Assembly (NCBI RefSeq): GCF_009711265.1
Contig: NZ_WMII01000020.1
Span: 1-54,740 of the forward strand
Source: Paracoccus shanxieyensis
GTDB taxonomy: Bacteria; Pseudomonadota; Alphaproteobacteria; Rhodobacterales; Rhodobacteraceae
Length of the DNA: 54,740 bases
Reading direction: 5' to 3'
Below are positions 1 through 9,208 of the stretch, in pieces. The notes beneath the pieces are model-generated. The model did no database searches, was not told the DNA's origin, and was given only the letters and a program-made list of their open reading frames with translations. Position 1 is the first letter of the stretch. Each line of letters begins with the position of its first letter. The position numbers were made by a program, and so were the translations under genes.

Positions 1-277
1 AAGGTCTCGCAACCCGAAACTTGTCCGAAGATCGACGGTGACCGCCAGCGTCACCAACGGCCGCGCGCTGCGCTACGCCGAAGGCTCCGCGCGCGGCCTC
101 CTACACCATGTGTTGGGACACTGCCCGGTCGGACGACCTAAGTTTTCATATCGGCATTGATCGTTTTCCGCCCAAATTCGAACGATTTCCTCCGAAAAAA
201 TACCGAATAGTCGTGAAAGGAACTTCGCCTTTTCGCGACCAACCGTCCTTTCAGACAGAAAGATGTTGCGGAACTGA
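1..277. other. Left edge, no gene assigned
   Basis: All six frames hold only short, Arg-rich reading frames with no family resemblance. The stretch lies just beyond the 3' end of the integrase, where an attachment site or remnant of the element could sit, but no tRNA end or repeat pair was seen. Confidence 0.4.
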
Positions 278-1690
278 TCAGCCATTCAGGAATGCCGCCC
301 AATCGGCCATGAGCGCGCGCCGCTTGTCCAGCATGTCGCCGCGCCGATACGCGCGTTCAACCTCCGAACCGACCGTGTGAGCCAATGCCATTTCTGCCAT
401 GTCGCGGGGATAATCGGTTCGTTCAGCCACCCAATCGCGGAACGTGCTGCGCAGGCCATGCGGGACCGCAGGACGCTTGCTGACACGATCCAGCCAGCCA
501 GCTTCGCCCTTCGCCACGGCAGTCTCTTGCATCCGCCGCATGACCGCTGAAATCGACATGTCCGAGAGCATTCCGCCGCGCGCCGCCCAGAACACATAAT
601 CTTGCCCCGGCTTCGCGTCAGCTTGGCGCGGCATGGCGTCCAGCAGCGCCACGGCATCCGGCGTGAGCGGAACGCGATGTTCCTTGCCCGCCTTCATGCG
701 GCTGGCCGGAATGATCCACATAGGCGCATCGCCGCCCAGATCGGTGAATTCGTCCCATGTCGCGCCGCGTATCTCGCCCGACCGGCTGGCGCAGAGCGTC
801 AAAAATTCCAGCGCCCGAGCCGCCATGCCTTCGCGTTTGCGCAGCGCCTTCCACCACGCCACGGCATCGGTCAACTGCAAGGCGGGCTGATTGTCCTTGT
901 CGGCCACCTTTGACGGCTTCGGCATGATCGCATCAAGGTTGCCTTTCCAGCGCGCCGGGTTGTCGCCCGTCCGATGTTTCTTCACGGTCGCCCACGCAAG
1001 GACGTTTTCAATTCGTCCGCGCAGCCTTGATGCCGTTTCGGTCTTGGTCAACCAAATCGGATTTAGAACCCGCTCAATGTCGTGAACGGTCAACGCATCA
1101 ACGCTTGTCTTTCCGATGACCGGACAAGCGTAATTGTCCAATGTGCTGCGCCATTGCTTGCGATGCTTTTCATTGTCGAATTCGGACAGTTTCGTTTTCA
1201 GGTATTCGTCAACCGCTGTTGCAAACGTCATCCGGTCAGCCAACGTCGCGCCGTCAAGGATGGCTTGGCGCTGATCGCGCGCCGCAGACCATGCGTCCGC
1301 CGCGTTCATCTGTTCAACGGTCATCAGGCGGCGCACGGTCGCGCCGATGCGCCACGCCTCGGCAGGATCAGCCCCGGCCTTGATCGCAGACCGAATGTCA
1401 TCTGCGCGCCGCCGCGCTTCAGCCAAGTTCGCCCGGTCCAGCGAGATAGGGTTGTAATCACGACTGCCGGGATTGTTGTTCGTCGCGCGGCTGTCATAGG
1501 TTCCAAGCCCGAAGTGCTTGCGCGTCCCATTCATCCGAACCCGCATGACCCATGAGCGCCCGCCCGTCGCGGTGATTTGCAGCATCAGCCCCGGCGCGCC
1601 GCCGACCGCGTGAAACGTATGTGCCGCGCCCCCGAAGTGCTTCAACGCCTGCACCGCAGCAGGCTTTAATTCTTCCACAACCCTAGGCAT
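278..1690 (-). CDS. P4-type tyrosine integrase
   Basis: Site-specific recombinase that integrates or excises a genomic island or prophage. Seen: an N-terminal DUF4102-like arm-binding domain (about residues 1-110, with the GRSWVMRVRMNG and HFGLGTY blocks), a central core-binding domain and a C-terminal catalytic domain. The catalytic set is complete: R303 in CASRSGEIRGA, H411 and R414 in HGLR, H438 in AHTVG and the nucleophile Y448. At 470 aa it is somewhat longer than the usual 400-430. I chose the ATG giving MPRVVEEL because the 27 residues upstream in the same frame do not look like protein and the family starts close to this point. No excisionase gene or att site is visible, so the body of its element probably lies left of the window or has decayed. 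Confidence 0.93.
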   Translation of the reverse strand: MPRVVEELKPAAVQALKHFGGAAHTFHAVGGAPGLMLQITATGGRSWVMRVRMNGTRKHFGLGTYDSRATNNNPGSRDYNPISLDRANLAEARRRADDIRSAIKAGADPAEAWRIGATVRRLMTVEQMNAADAWSAARDQRQAILDGATLADRMTFATAVDEYLKTKLSEFDNEKHRKQWRSTLDNYACPVIGKTSVDALTVHDIERVLNPIWLTKTETASRLRGRIENVLAWATVKKHRTGDNPARWKGNLDAIMPKPSKVADKDNQPALQLTDAVAWWKALRKREGMAARALEFLTLCASRSGEIRGATWDEFTDLGGDAPMWIIPASRMKAGKEHRVPLTPDAVALLDAMPRQADAKPGQDYVFWAARGGMLSDMSISAVMRRMQETAVAKGEAGWLDRVSKRPAVPHGLRSTFRDWVAERTDYPRDMAEMALAHTVGSEVERAYRRGDMLDKRRALMADWAAFLNG

Positions 1691-2030
1691 TGACGACCCC
1701 GCTTTTCCGCTTGCCAAGCTATCTATCCAACAGGTCGCAATCCATGGCAACGGCTCGCCACAGCTATTCACAAAGTTATGTCGTTAAGATACTGTTATTG
1801 CGTGTTAAATATTTTCAAATATTCACACGACGCAACAATATGATGGCGGCCACCCTCTCCGCCATTGGCTGAAATTCCCTTAACATTAAGCCGCTTGTCT
1901 GTCGTTTCTATGAAACTGGTTCAGATTGTTTGGCGGATGCTGCTTCTTTGACCAGCGGCCCTGCCGCTGGGCATCTGCCTGTATCGGGCGCCTTGACCAA
2001 CCCCCCGCTGCGGGATCAGCCCGCCTTGCC
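1691..2030. other. Gene-free spacer with AT-rich inverted repeat
   Basis: 340 bases without a credible gene between the integrase start and the 3' end of the siderophore-interacting protein. Positions 1785-1850 are strikingly AT-rich against a GC-rich background and include a perfect 7-bp inverted repeat, AATATTT at 1808-1814 and AAATATT at 1817-1823. This may be the integrase promoter, an arm-type site or both. A separate 8-bp hairpin, CCAGCGGC (1952-1959) with GCCGCTGG (1963-1970), lies about 60 bp past the stop of the next minus-strand gene; it is terminator-like but lacks a T run. Confidence 0.5.
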
Positions 2031-3107
2031 TCAGACCGCCGTGATCCATCCGGCCCTTGGCCGCGCCTGATCGGCGGGCGGCACCCAGCCTTCGGTCCAG
2101 TAATTGGCGGTGGTGAATTCGCCGCGCTGAAGTCCCTGCGCCACAAGCCAGTCGCGCGCCGCGCCGGATTGCTGCCGTTCTGCGGCGAAAAACACATATC
2201 GCCCCTGTGGCGGCAGATCCAGCGTCTGCAAGGCAGACAAGGCCGAGAACTGGTCGCCTGACAGCCATTGCAGGTCCACGCCCTCGGGATGTCGGATCGG
2301 CTGGCGGTCGGCGGGGTCGGCCAGCACGATCCGCGCGACGCCCTGCGTTCCCTCGGGCAGCAGTTCCAGCCCACGGGCGATGATCGGCAATGCGGTTTCG
2401 TCGCCGATATAGGCAATCCAGTCAGCGACCTGCGGCGTCTTGCCGCCCGGTCCGGTCAGCGCGACCAGATCTCCGGGCCGGGTGGCCTTGGCCCAGTCGG
2501 TCACGCGGCCGCCGTCATGCAGAAAGATATCCACGTCGATCCATGCACAATCCGGGTCGATGGCGCGGACGGTATAGGGTGGCCGGTGCCAGCGGTCGAT
2601 GCCTTCGGGCCAATGCGTCGTGCCGTTTTCATCGGCATGGGGAAGCCCCGCGCCTTCGGGGCCAAAGATCAGCCGGAAATGCATGCCGCCATCACGGAAG
2701 CGGGCGAAATCCCCGGCCAGCCGCAGCCGGCGGAACGAAGGAGAGATGCGCTGGTTCTGAACCACCTTGGCCACGGTCAGCTTGGCGGGATTGCCGGGAT
2801 TGACTGAATTGGCAGCGGCTGGCCGCGGATCCCATTGCAGGTGCAAGGGCGGCTGGTGATGTTCGGTCGCGATATGGATGATGGCCTCGCGCAGTTCGTG
2901 AAGAAGGGCCTCGGTCCCGGCCTCGATCAGCAATTCGCAGCCCTCGGGGGCGCGCTGCAGCGACAGCCGCGCGTCATCCAGTTGCAGCACATGGCCTGCG
3001 CCGGTCGATTGCAGATCAAGCCCCATCCTGGCGGCTTCCTGACCCAGAAACCGGGCGACAGGGTCCAGCGGCACGGCGATCCGCGCGGCATGTTTGACAA
3101 CCATCAT
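2031..3107 (-). CDS. Siderophore-interacting protein, FAD-dependent ferric reductase
   Basis: Cytoplasmic flavoprotein of the ViuB/YqjH family, which releases iron from imported ferric siderophores by NAD(P)H-dependent reduction. Seen: an N-terminal segment of about 100 residues resembling DUF2218 (HELREAIIHIATEHH region), then the FAD-binding barrel with the RPPYTVRAID block (about residues 195-205), HDGGRVTDWA and the TGPGGK loop, then the NAD-binding half ending in ANYWTEGW, the family signature. At 358 aa it matches DUF2218-SIP fusions. It is divergent from the binding-protein gene at 3231, so the two share a 123-bp control region. The position suggests co-regulation by iron. Confidence 0.92.
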   Translation of the reverse strand: MMVVKHAARIAVPLDPVARFLGQEAARMGLDLQSTGAGHVLQLDDARLSLQRAPEGCELLIEAGTEALLHELREAIIHIATEHHQPPLHLQWDPRPAAANSVNPGNPAKLTVAKVVQNQRISPSFRRLRLAGDFARFRDGGMHFRLIFGPEGAGLPHADENGTTHWPEGIDRWHRPPYTVRAIDPDCAWIDVDIFLHDGGRVTDWAKATRPGDLVALTGPGGKTPQVADWIAYIGDETALPIIARGLELLPEGTQGVARIVLADPADRQPIRHPEGVDLQWLSGDQFSALSALQTLDLPPQGRYVFFAAERQQSGAARDWLVAQGLQRGEFTTANYWTEGWVPPADQARPRAGWITAV

Positions 3108-3142
3108 TCCCCCCAGCCCCTGTTTCGCACCGGCACCGGCGC

Positions 3143-3164
3143 CAAATCATACAGAATTACTCGG
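3143..3164 (+). promoter_or_regulatory. Candidate shared iron-regulatory motif, copy 1
   Basis: CAAAT at 3143-3147 and TTACTCGG at 3157-3164, nine bases apart, sit in the divergent control region 67 bp before the binding-protein start. The same two words recur before the TonB-dependent receptor at 6986-7009. The regulator is unknown; an iron-responsive activator or repressor is inferred only from the genes served. Confidence 0.35.
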
Positions 3165-3230
3165 ATTTCTTGCCAGCCCGCAGCACATTTGGCAAGTCAG
3201 GGAAAGGCGCGCTTGAAGGGGGGACGGGCG

Positions 3231-4169
3231 ATGGTGTCACGACTGAAAACTGCCGCACTGGCCGTGGTCGGCTCATGTCTGGCTGTGCCGGCGATGGCGT
3301 GCGAGGGCAAGCTTCTGGACGCCCCCGAAATCCATGCCAGCCCGCTTTGCGTGCCCGCCGCCCCCAAGCGCGTCGTGGTGCTGGATGCCAGCTTTGCCCT
3401 TGGCATCGGCATGGATGTGGGCCTGCCCATCATCGGCGCCCCCCTTGACCGCATGAGCGATACGGCGCTGCAGACCCGCGCGACCGGGAATGGCGTCACC
3501 AGCACCGGCTTTGTCGCCGAGCCCAGCCTCGAGGCGATCGTGGCGCTGCAGCCCGACCTGATCCTTGGACTGACCGGCGATCAGGCCATGGCCAGCGCCA
3601 TCTATCCGCAACTGTCGCAGCTTGCGCCGACGCTGCTTTATGGCTCGACCGATTGGCGGGGATTTTATGGGCTGCTGGCGGGCTTTACCGGCAAGGAACA
3701 GGACATCGCCGATCAGTTCCGCGCCTATGACGCGCGGCTGGCCGACATCAGGGCACGGATGCCGGACAGGACGGTCTCGGTGCTGCGCATCACCTCGTGG
3801 GATTTTCAGGTCTATCTGGACGCGCCCCAGACCTATGCGCCCTTTGCGATCCTGCAGCAGGCGGGCGTGCGACGCAGCCCCTATGAGGTGACCGACGATC
3901 CCGGCCTGTCGATGAAGCGCCCCGATTGGGAAGAGCTGTCGCAGCTGGATGGCGATGTGCTGCTGTATATCGTCGGCGGCACCAACGATTCCGACAAGGA
4001 CGGCCGGCATGAGGAAGTGCTGGCCAACCCGCTGTGGCAGATGCTGCCGGCGGTGAAATCCGGCAAGGTCCACCGCGTTTCTGCTGCGACATGGATGGAG
4101 TTCAGCGGGCTTGCCTCGGCCAATCGCGTGCTGGACGATATCGAGCGTTTCGTGATCGCCGCGCCGTGA
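3231..4169 (+). CDS. Ferric-siderophore ABC transporter, periplasmic binding protein
   Basis: Binds ferric siderophore in the periplasm and hands it to the permease pair encoded next. Seen: signal peptide at residues 1-24 (MVSRLKTAALAVVG, cleavage likely after AMA, giving CEGK at the mature end, not a clean lipobox), then the helical-backbone metal-receptor (TroA/FecB) fold with PKRVVVLDASFALGIGMD, PSLEAIVALQPDLILG and WQMLPAVKSGKVHRV. It is 312 aa, normal for the class. The ATG at 3231 was chosen for its purine-rich AAGGGGGGA upstream and because it starts the signal peptide. Its TGA overlaps the GTG start of the first permease, showing tight translational coupling. Confidence 0.9.
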   Translation: MVSRLKTAALAVVGSCLAVPAMACEGKLLDAPEIHASPLCVPAAPKRVVVLDASFALGIGMDVGLPIIGAPLDRMSDTALQTRATGNGVTSTGFVAEPSLEAIVALQPDLILGLTGDQAMASAIYPQLSQLAPTLLYGSTDWRGFYGLLAGFTGKEQDIADQFRAYDARLADIRARMPDRTVSVLRITSWDFQVYLDAPQTYAPFAILQQAGVRRSPYEVTDDPGLSMKRPDWEELSQLDGDVLLYIVGGTNDSDKDGRHEEVLANPLWQMLPAVKSGKVHRVSAATWMEFSGLASANRVLDDIERFVIAAP

Positions 4170-5152
4170 GGACGGCCGGTCTGTTCCTGTGTCTGCTGGC
4201 GGCGCTGCTGGTGCTGACGCTTTGGGCGATGACGGTCGGGTCCTCGGATATCTCGTTGCCGCGTGCCTTGCAGGCGCTGATCGCGCCGGGCGATGAGCGG
4301 GCCGATATCGTCATCCGCTCGGTCCGGCTGCCGCGCGTCATCGCGGCGCTGAGCGCGGGGGCGGCGCTGGCTGTTGCGGGGGCGATCATGCAGGCGGTGA
4401 CCGGAAATCCGCTGGCCGAGCCGGGGCTGCTGGGCGTCAATGCCGGGGCAAGTTTCGCGGTCATTCTGGCGATTTCGCTGGCCGGGGTGACGGCGGGCGG
4501 GGCGCTGGTCTGGGCGGCCTTTGCCGGGGCGGCGCTGGCGGCGGTGGCGGTCTATCTGCTGGGCTCGGCCGGACGTGGCGGCGCGACGCCCCTAAAGCTG
4601 GTGCTGGCGGGGGTGGTGATCTCGACCTTTCTAGGATCGGTCGGCATGGCGGTGCTGGTGCTGGATGCCCAGACGCTGGACGTGGTGCGGATGTGGTCGG
4701 CGGGCAGCCTGAAGAACCGCGAAATGGCGCAGATCCTGCCGGTGCTGCCTTGGCTTGCCACCGCGCTGATCGCGGCCATCGCGGTGCGTGACCAATTCAC
4801 CGCGCTGAGCCTTGGGGCGGACACGGCGCGGGGGCTGGGGCAGAACCCGCTGCTGTGGCGCCTGATTTCGGGGCTGCTGGTCGTGGGACTGGCCGGAGGT
4901 GCTGTGGCGATTGCCGGGCCGCTGGGTTTTGTCGGGCTGGTCGTGCCGCATATCGTGCGGCTGCTGGTCGGGCCGGATTACCGGCTGATCCTGCCCTTTG
5001 CCGTGCTGGGCGGGGCGGGTCTGGCCCTGCTGGCCGACAGCCTGCCGCGCGCGGTTCTTGCCACCGACATGCCCCTGGGCATCACCATGGCGCTGATCGG
5101 CGCGCCCTTCTTCATCTGGCTGGCCAATACCCGCAGCGAGGCCAACGCATGA
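4166..5152 (+). CDS. Ferric-siderophore ABC transporter permease 1, FecCD family
   Basis: Integral inner-membrane permease of the BtuC/FecCD family. Seen: about nine or ten hydrophobic segments, the first at residues 3-20 (TAGLFLCLLAALLVLTLWA), the family block RLPRVIAALSAGAALAVAG, NPLAEPGLLGVNAGA, and the coupling/late motif GPLGFVGLVVPHIVRLLVG followed by ATDMPLGI and GAPFFIWL. The GTG start at 4166 gives 328 aa, the family norm, and shares GTGA with the upstream stop. A longer in-frame reading from 4034 lies inside the binding-protein gene and looks non-coding. It forms a heterodimer with the next gene product. Confidence 0.93.
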   Translation: MRTAGLFLCLLAALLVLTLWAMTVGSSDISLPRALQALIAPGDERADIVIRSVRLPRVIAALSAGAALAVAGAIMQAVTGNPLAEPGLLGVNAGASFAVILAISLAGVTAGGALVWAAFAGAALAAVAVYLLGSAGRGGATPLKLVLAGVVISTFLGSVGMAVLVLDAQTLDVVRMWSAGSLKNREMAQILPVLPWLATALIAAIAVRDQFTALSLGADTARGLGQNPLLWRLISGLLVVGLAGGAVAIAGPLGFVGLVVPHIVRLLVGPDYRLILPFAVLGGAGLALLADSLPRAVLATDMPLGITMALIGAPFFIWLANTRSEANA

Positions 5153-6129
5153 GGGCCGTCTGGGCGCTGCTTCTGGCCGGGCTGCTGGCCGCCTTTCTGG
5201 CCGCCATCGCCATGGGCGATCAGCGGCTGGGTCTGGGACAGGTGCTGGCGGCCCTGACCGGCGCCCCCGACACGCCCGCGGGAACCCGCATGATCGTGAC
5301 CGGGCTGCGCCTGCCACGCGCGCTGATGGCGGTGCTGGTCGGCGCAAGCCTTGGTGTGGCAGGCGCGGTATGTCAGGCCATCATGCGCAACCCTCTGGCC
5401 GAGCCGGGCCTGTTGGGCATCAATGCGGGCGCAGCTCTGGCCGCGACCGCGATCATCATCGAATTCCGCACCATCCCGCAGGATCTGCTGCCGGTGCTGA
5501 CCTTCGCGGGCGCGCTGGCCATGTCGGCGGCGATCTATGCGTTTTCGTGGCGGCAGGGCACAAGCTCGGTGCGCATTATCCTGATCGGCATCGGGCTGGG
5601 CGCGCTGGCGGGGGCCGGAGCAAGCTTCATCTCGACCTTCGGCGATCCGCCTGCGGTGCAGCGGGCGATGATCTGGCTGTCCGGCAGCCTGCAGGACAGC
5701 CGGTGGGAACGGGTCAGGATGCTGGCCTTGTGGGCGATCCTGCCCTTTGTCGCCGCATGGCTGATCGCGCGGGAACTGGACCTGATCGCCTTTGGCGACA
5801 CGGTGGCGCGCGGTCTGGGACAGCGCGTCAACCTGCTGCGCGGGATGGCGGTGCTGATCTGCGCATCGCTGGCGGGGGCGGCGGTGGCGGCGGCGGGGCT
5901 GGTGGGCTTTGTCGGTCTGGCCGCGCCGCATCTGGCGCGGCGGCTGGTCGGCCATGCCCATGCCCGGCTGATCCCGGCCTCGGCGCTGGTGGGGGCGATC
6001 CTTGTGCTGGTCGCGGATCTGGCCGCGCGGCGCATCATGCCGCCGGTCCAGCTTCCGGTCGGCCTGTTCACGGCGTTGCTGGGCGCGCCGTTCTTTGGCT
6101 TTCTGTTGTGGAAACGGCGCAATGACTGA
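5149..6129 (+). CDS. Ferric-siderophore ABC transporter permease 2, FecCD family
   Basis: Second membrane subunit of the importer. Seen: TGLRLPRALMAVLVGASLGVAG, the almost invariant MRNPLAEPGLLGINAGAA, GLVGFVGLAAPHLARRLVGH and the terminal LPVGLFTALLGAPFFGFLL. It is 326 aa. The ATG overlaps the upstream stop by four bases. The two permeases are clear paralogues that share the NPLAEPGLLG motif, as expected for FecC/FecD pairs. All three neighbours belong to one transcription unit on the plus strand. Confidence 0.93.
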   Translation: MRAVWALLLAGLLAAFLAAIAMGDQRLGLGQVLAALTGAPDTPAGTRMIVTGLRLPRALMAVLVGASLGVAGAVCQAIMRNPLAEPGLLGINAGAALAATAIIIEFRTIPQDLLPVLTFAGALAMSAAIYAFSWRQGTSSVRIILIGIGLGALAGAGASFISTFGDPPAVQRAMIWLSGSLQDSRWERVRMLALWAILPFVAAWLIARELDLIAFGDTVARGLGQRVNLLRGMAVLICASLAGAAVAAAGLVGFVGLAAPHLARRLVGHAHARLIPASALVGAILVLVADLAARRIMPPVQLPVGLFTALLGAPFFGFLLWKRRND

Positions 6130-6928
6130 TCCGGAACTGAGCGCCCGCAAGGCCAGCATCGGCTATGGCCGCAGGCTGGTGGTGGACGGGCTGGACCTGC
6201 AGATCCCCCCTGCCCGCTTTACCGCGCTGCTGGGGCCGAACGGCTCGGGCAAATCGACGATCCTGCGCAGCCTTGCCGGGCTTCAGCCGCTGCACGCCGG
6301 AGCGATCCTGCTGGACGGCAAGGCCATCGCCAGCCTGCCCACGAAATCCGTGGCCCGCCGCATCGGCTTTCTGGCCCAAGGCGCAACCGCGCCCGAAGGG
6401 ATGACCGTGCTGGATCTGGTCCGGCAGGGCCGCTATCCGCATCGCACCGTGTTCGGCGGCTGGAACAAGGCCGACACCGCCGCGGTCGAACAGGCGCTGG
6501 CGCTGACCTCGACCGGGCATCTGCGCCATCACAAGCTGGACACGCTGTCGGGCGGGCAGCGGCAGCGGGCGTGGATCGCCATGACCCTTGCCCAGCAGGG
6601 CGGCATCCTGCTGCTGGACGAACCGACCACCTATCTGGACCTTGCCCATCAGATCGACCTGCTGGAACTGGCCCGCGATCTGATCCAGACGCAGGGCACG
6701 ACGGTCGTCGCCGTGCTGCACGACCTGAATCAGGCCGCGCGCTATGCCGATCACCTTGTGCTGTTGAAGGATGGCCGCATCCATTCCAGCGGCACACCCA
6801 CGGCGACCCTGACCGCCCCGGCGATTGCCGAAGTCTTTGGCGTCGAGGTGGCGATTCTGACCGACCCCGAAACCGGCACGCCGCTTTGCCTGCCGCGCAA
6901 GTCCCGCACCACCCGCAAACCTATGTGA
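6122..6928 (+). CDS. Ferric-siderophore ABC transporter ATPase
   Basis: Cytoplasmic ATP-hydrolysing subunit of the FepC/FecE type. Seen in order: Walker A GPNGSGKST (about residues 37-45), Q-loop region GFLAQGATAPEGMTV, signature LSGGQRQRAWIAMTLAQ, Walker B ILLLDEPTTYLDLAHQ, and the switch histidine in VLHDLNQAARYADH. It is 268 aa. The ATG lies eight bases inside the end of permease 2. All key residues are present, so the importer encoded from 3231 to 6928 should be complete. Downstream, a 129-bp spacer separates it from the receptor gene, which seems to have its own promoter. Confidence 0.95.
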   Translation: MTDPELSARKASIGYGRRLVVDGLDLQIPPARFTALLGPNGSGKSTILRSLAGLQPLHAGAILLDGKAIASLPTKSVARRIGFLAQGATAPEGMTVLDLVRQGRYPHRTVFGGWNKADTAAVEQALALTSTGHLRHHKLDTLSGGQRQRAWIAMTLAQQGGILLLDEPTTYLDLAHQIDLLELARDLIQTQGTTVVAVLHDLNQAARYADHLVLLKDGRIHSSGTPTATLTAPAIAEVFGVEVAILTDPETGTPLCLPRKSRTTRKPM

Positions 6929-6985
6929 TTTCCGCAACATTCCGGCGCAATCCATAACCGCCAGCACGCGATTCCTGCGGCCCCT

Positions 6986-7009
6986 CAAATAACCGTGTAT
7001 TTTACTCGG
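6986..7009 (+). promoter_or_regulatory. Candidate shared iron-regulatory motif, copy 2
   Basis: CAAAT at 6986-6990 and TTACTCGG at 7002-7009, eleven bases apart, lie 49 bp before the receptor start. The words match those before the binding protein (3143-3164) with a two-base change in spacing. Confidence 0.35.
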
Positions 7010-7057
7010 CATTGCGGCATGACCCGCCGCAGGCATGTCAATCGAGGGAGTTGACCA

Positions 7058-9196
7058 GTGATCCGTCACCGCCGCACGGCCGTTTTTCTTTGCACAGCCT
7101 CGCTTCTTGCTGCATCCGCGGCCATGGCGCAGCAGGCTGCCCCGATCGAACTTGATCCGGTCGTGCTGTATGGCGACCGCACCACGACCGACATTGATGA
7201 GGCCACGGCCAGCATCGGCATCGTCAACGAACGGCAACTGGCGCAGCCGATCGTGCAGGATTACACCGACAGCTTTCGCTATATGGCGAACGTCTCGACC
7301 GGGGACTGGACCGAAAGCGGCTTCGTGGTGCGCGGCATCAATTCCGAAGGGCTGACGCCGGGCGGGCTGGGCGCGCCGCTGGCCTCGTTCTATATCGACG
7401 GGGTGCAGCAGACGGTCGAGGGCACGCGGCGCGGGCTGCGCGGCGTCTTTGATACCGAACAGGTCGAGGTCTATCGCGGCCCGCAATCGACGCTGACCGG
7501 ACGCGCGGCGCTGGCGGGCGCGATCTATCTGCGCACGAAAGACCCGGAATTCGCGCGGTCGGGCGCGGCGCAACTGACCTATGGCTCGGACAATCACAAG
7601 CAGGCCGGCCTGGCCTTTGGTGATGCCATCAATGACCGCATCGCCTATCGGGTCAGCGGGGAATGGTCGGAAAAGGACAGCGATCTGAATTATCCCTCCT
7701 ATGCCCGATATGACCGCTATGACGATTATGTCACGGATGATTACTGGGTGGCGCGCGGCAAGGTGCTGTGGCTGCCGACCGAAAACGACGATACCCGCGT
7801 CATCCTCAGCTATGCGCGGTCCTTCGATGGCCCGACGCAGAACGACATCGTCGGGCCGCTTTGGTCCACGGGCTCGCCGGGCTATGACGCCCGGCGCGGC
7901 GATGGCTGGGGCTCGCTTCTGCCCGACTATTACCGCAGCCTTGGGCTGACGGCGCTGCCGGTCTATCAGGATGTGCGCGAAACCTATGTCAACAATCTGG
8001 GCATCGAGGTCACGCATGATTTCAACGCCAATCTGCGCCTGACCGCGATGACCGGCTGGACGAAATCGCTGACCGAACGCCATTCGATCAATGAAGGCAC
8101 GCCGGGCGAATTCATGACGGTGGACGGCGCATTCCGGCAAGAACTGCTGAGCCAGGAAATCCGCCTGAACTATGACAGCGGCGCGCTGCGCTGGGTGGCC
8201 GGAGCCTATGCCGCCCGCGAAAAGCAAAGCAGCTTCCGCAATCAGCAATTGCTGAGCTATGACGAAAGCCGCAATGCCGCGACGATCAGGAACTATGCCC
8301 TGTTCGGAGAGGCCAGCTATGAATTCGCGCCGAACTGGCGGGTGATCGGCGGCGCGCGTCTGGATTATATCCAGCAGGACCAGTCGGCATGGGTGCGCAG
8401 CGATGGCGTGGTCGGCAGCGATACCGATACGGATTTCAGCGATCGCGTCTTTATCCCGAAGCTGGGCGTGGAATACAGCTTCGGCGCCAATCAAAGCGTG
8501 GCGCTGATCTATCAGGAAGGCTACCGGCCCGGCGGCTCGGCGATCTATGTCGCGGATGGCAGCCAATATGAATACGACCCGGAAAAGACCCGCAATCTGG
8601 AACTGGCATGGCGCGGCCGCTTCATGCAGGACCGGCTGCGGCTGGGCGCGAATGTGTTCTATCAGGAATGGACGGACCAGCAGGTCGAGTTGCGCCGCGA
8701 TCCGCTGGACTGGCAGAGCAGCTATATCGCCAATGCCGGCAAGTCGAAATCCTATGGCGCCGAGTTCGAGCTGGCCTATGCCGCGACCGATATGCTGGAC
8801 CTGACCGCCTCGGTGGGACTGCTGCACACCAAGTTCACCGATTTCCGCGCCGGGCCGGATGATTTCACCGGCCTGCCCTTCCCGTCGGCGCCGAAAAGCA
8901 ACATCTCGCTGGGCTTTGCGTGGGGTGACGTGACCGGGCCTTTCGTCAATGGCCATATCTCGGCGCAAAGCAGCACGATTTCGCGGCTTGAATCCTATGT
9001 GCCCGATCCGGTCACGCTGGGCGGCCATGGCCTTGTCGATCTGGCAGCCGGTTATGCGTGGGAAGAGGCCAAGCTCACGGCCTATGCCACCAACCTGTTC
9101 GACAAAGAGTATTTCACCTATGATTACGGTCCGGGCGTGATGGCCACACTGGGCGATCGCCGCGAGGTGGGCATCCGTCTGGACTATCAGTTCTGA
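7058..9196 (+). CDS. TonB-dependent siderophore receptor
   Basis: Outer-membrane gated channel for ferric siderophore, powered by TonB-ExbBD. Seen: signal peptide at residues 1-24 (cleavage after SAAMA), a TonB-box-like stretch IELDPVVLYG, a plug domain with FVVRGINSEG, FYIDGVQQ and VEVYRGPQSTLTGR (the usual RGPQ motif), then a 22-strand-barrel-like region with GYRPGG and FDKEYF near the end. It finishes in an aromatic residue (LDYQF), as outer-membrane beta proteins do. At 712 aa the length is typical. The start is GTG with GAGGGAG upstream. It lacks the extra N-terminal signalling domain of FecA-type transducers, and no sigma/anti-sigma pair is nearby. Confidence 0.93.
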   Translation: MIRHRRTAVFLCTASLLAASAAMAQQAAPIELDPVVLYGDRTTTDIDEATASIGIVNERQLAQPIVQDYTDSFRYMANVSTGDWTESGFVVRGINSEGLTPGGLGAPLASFYIDGVQQTVEGTRRGLRGVFDTEQVEVYRGPQSTLTGRAALAGAIYLRTKDPEFARSGAAQLTYGSDNHKQAGLAFGDAINDRIAYRVSGEWSEKDSDLNYPSYARYDRYDDYVTDDYWVARGKVLWLPTENDDTRVILSYARSFDGPTQNDIVGPLWSTGSPGYDARRGDGWGSLLPDYYRSLGLTALPVYQDVRETYVNNLGIEVTHDFNANLRLTAMTGWTKSLTERHSINEGTPGEFMTVDGAFRQELLSQEIRLNYDSGALRWVAGAYAAREKQSSFRNQQLLSYDESRNAATIRNYALFGEASYEFAPNWRVIGGARLDYIQQDQSAWVRSDGVVGSDTDTDFSDRVFIPKLGVEYSFGANQSVALIYQEGYRPGGSAIYVADGSQYEYDPEKTRNLELAWRGRFMQDRLRLGANVFYQEWTDQQVELRRDPLDWQSSYIANAGKSKSYGAEFELAYAATDMLDLTASVGLLHTKFTDFRAGPDDFTGLPFPSAPKSNISLGFAWGDVTGPFVNGHISAQSSTISRLESYVPDPVTLGGHGLVDLAAGYAWEEAKLTAYATNLFDKEYFTYDYGPGVMATLGDRREVGIRLDYQF

Positions 9197-9208
9197 ACCG
9201 GCCCGCTG

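Noticed and set aside
73..285. Small minus-strand gene of 70 codons at the left edge
   Set aside because: No ribosome-binding site or family likeness, and it overlaps the integrase stop; composition looks random.
6068..9028. Minus-strand open frame of 986 codons
   Set aside because: Antisense to the ATPase and the TonB-dependent receptor, with no domain; an artefact of GC-rich third positions.
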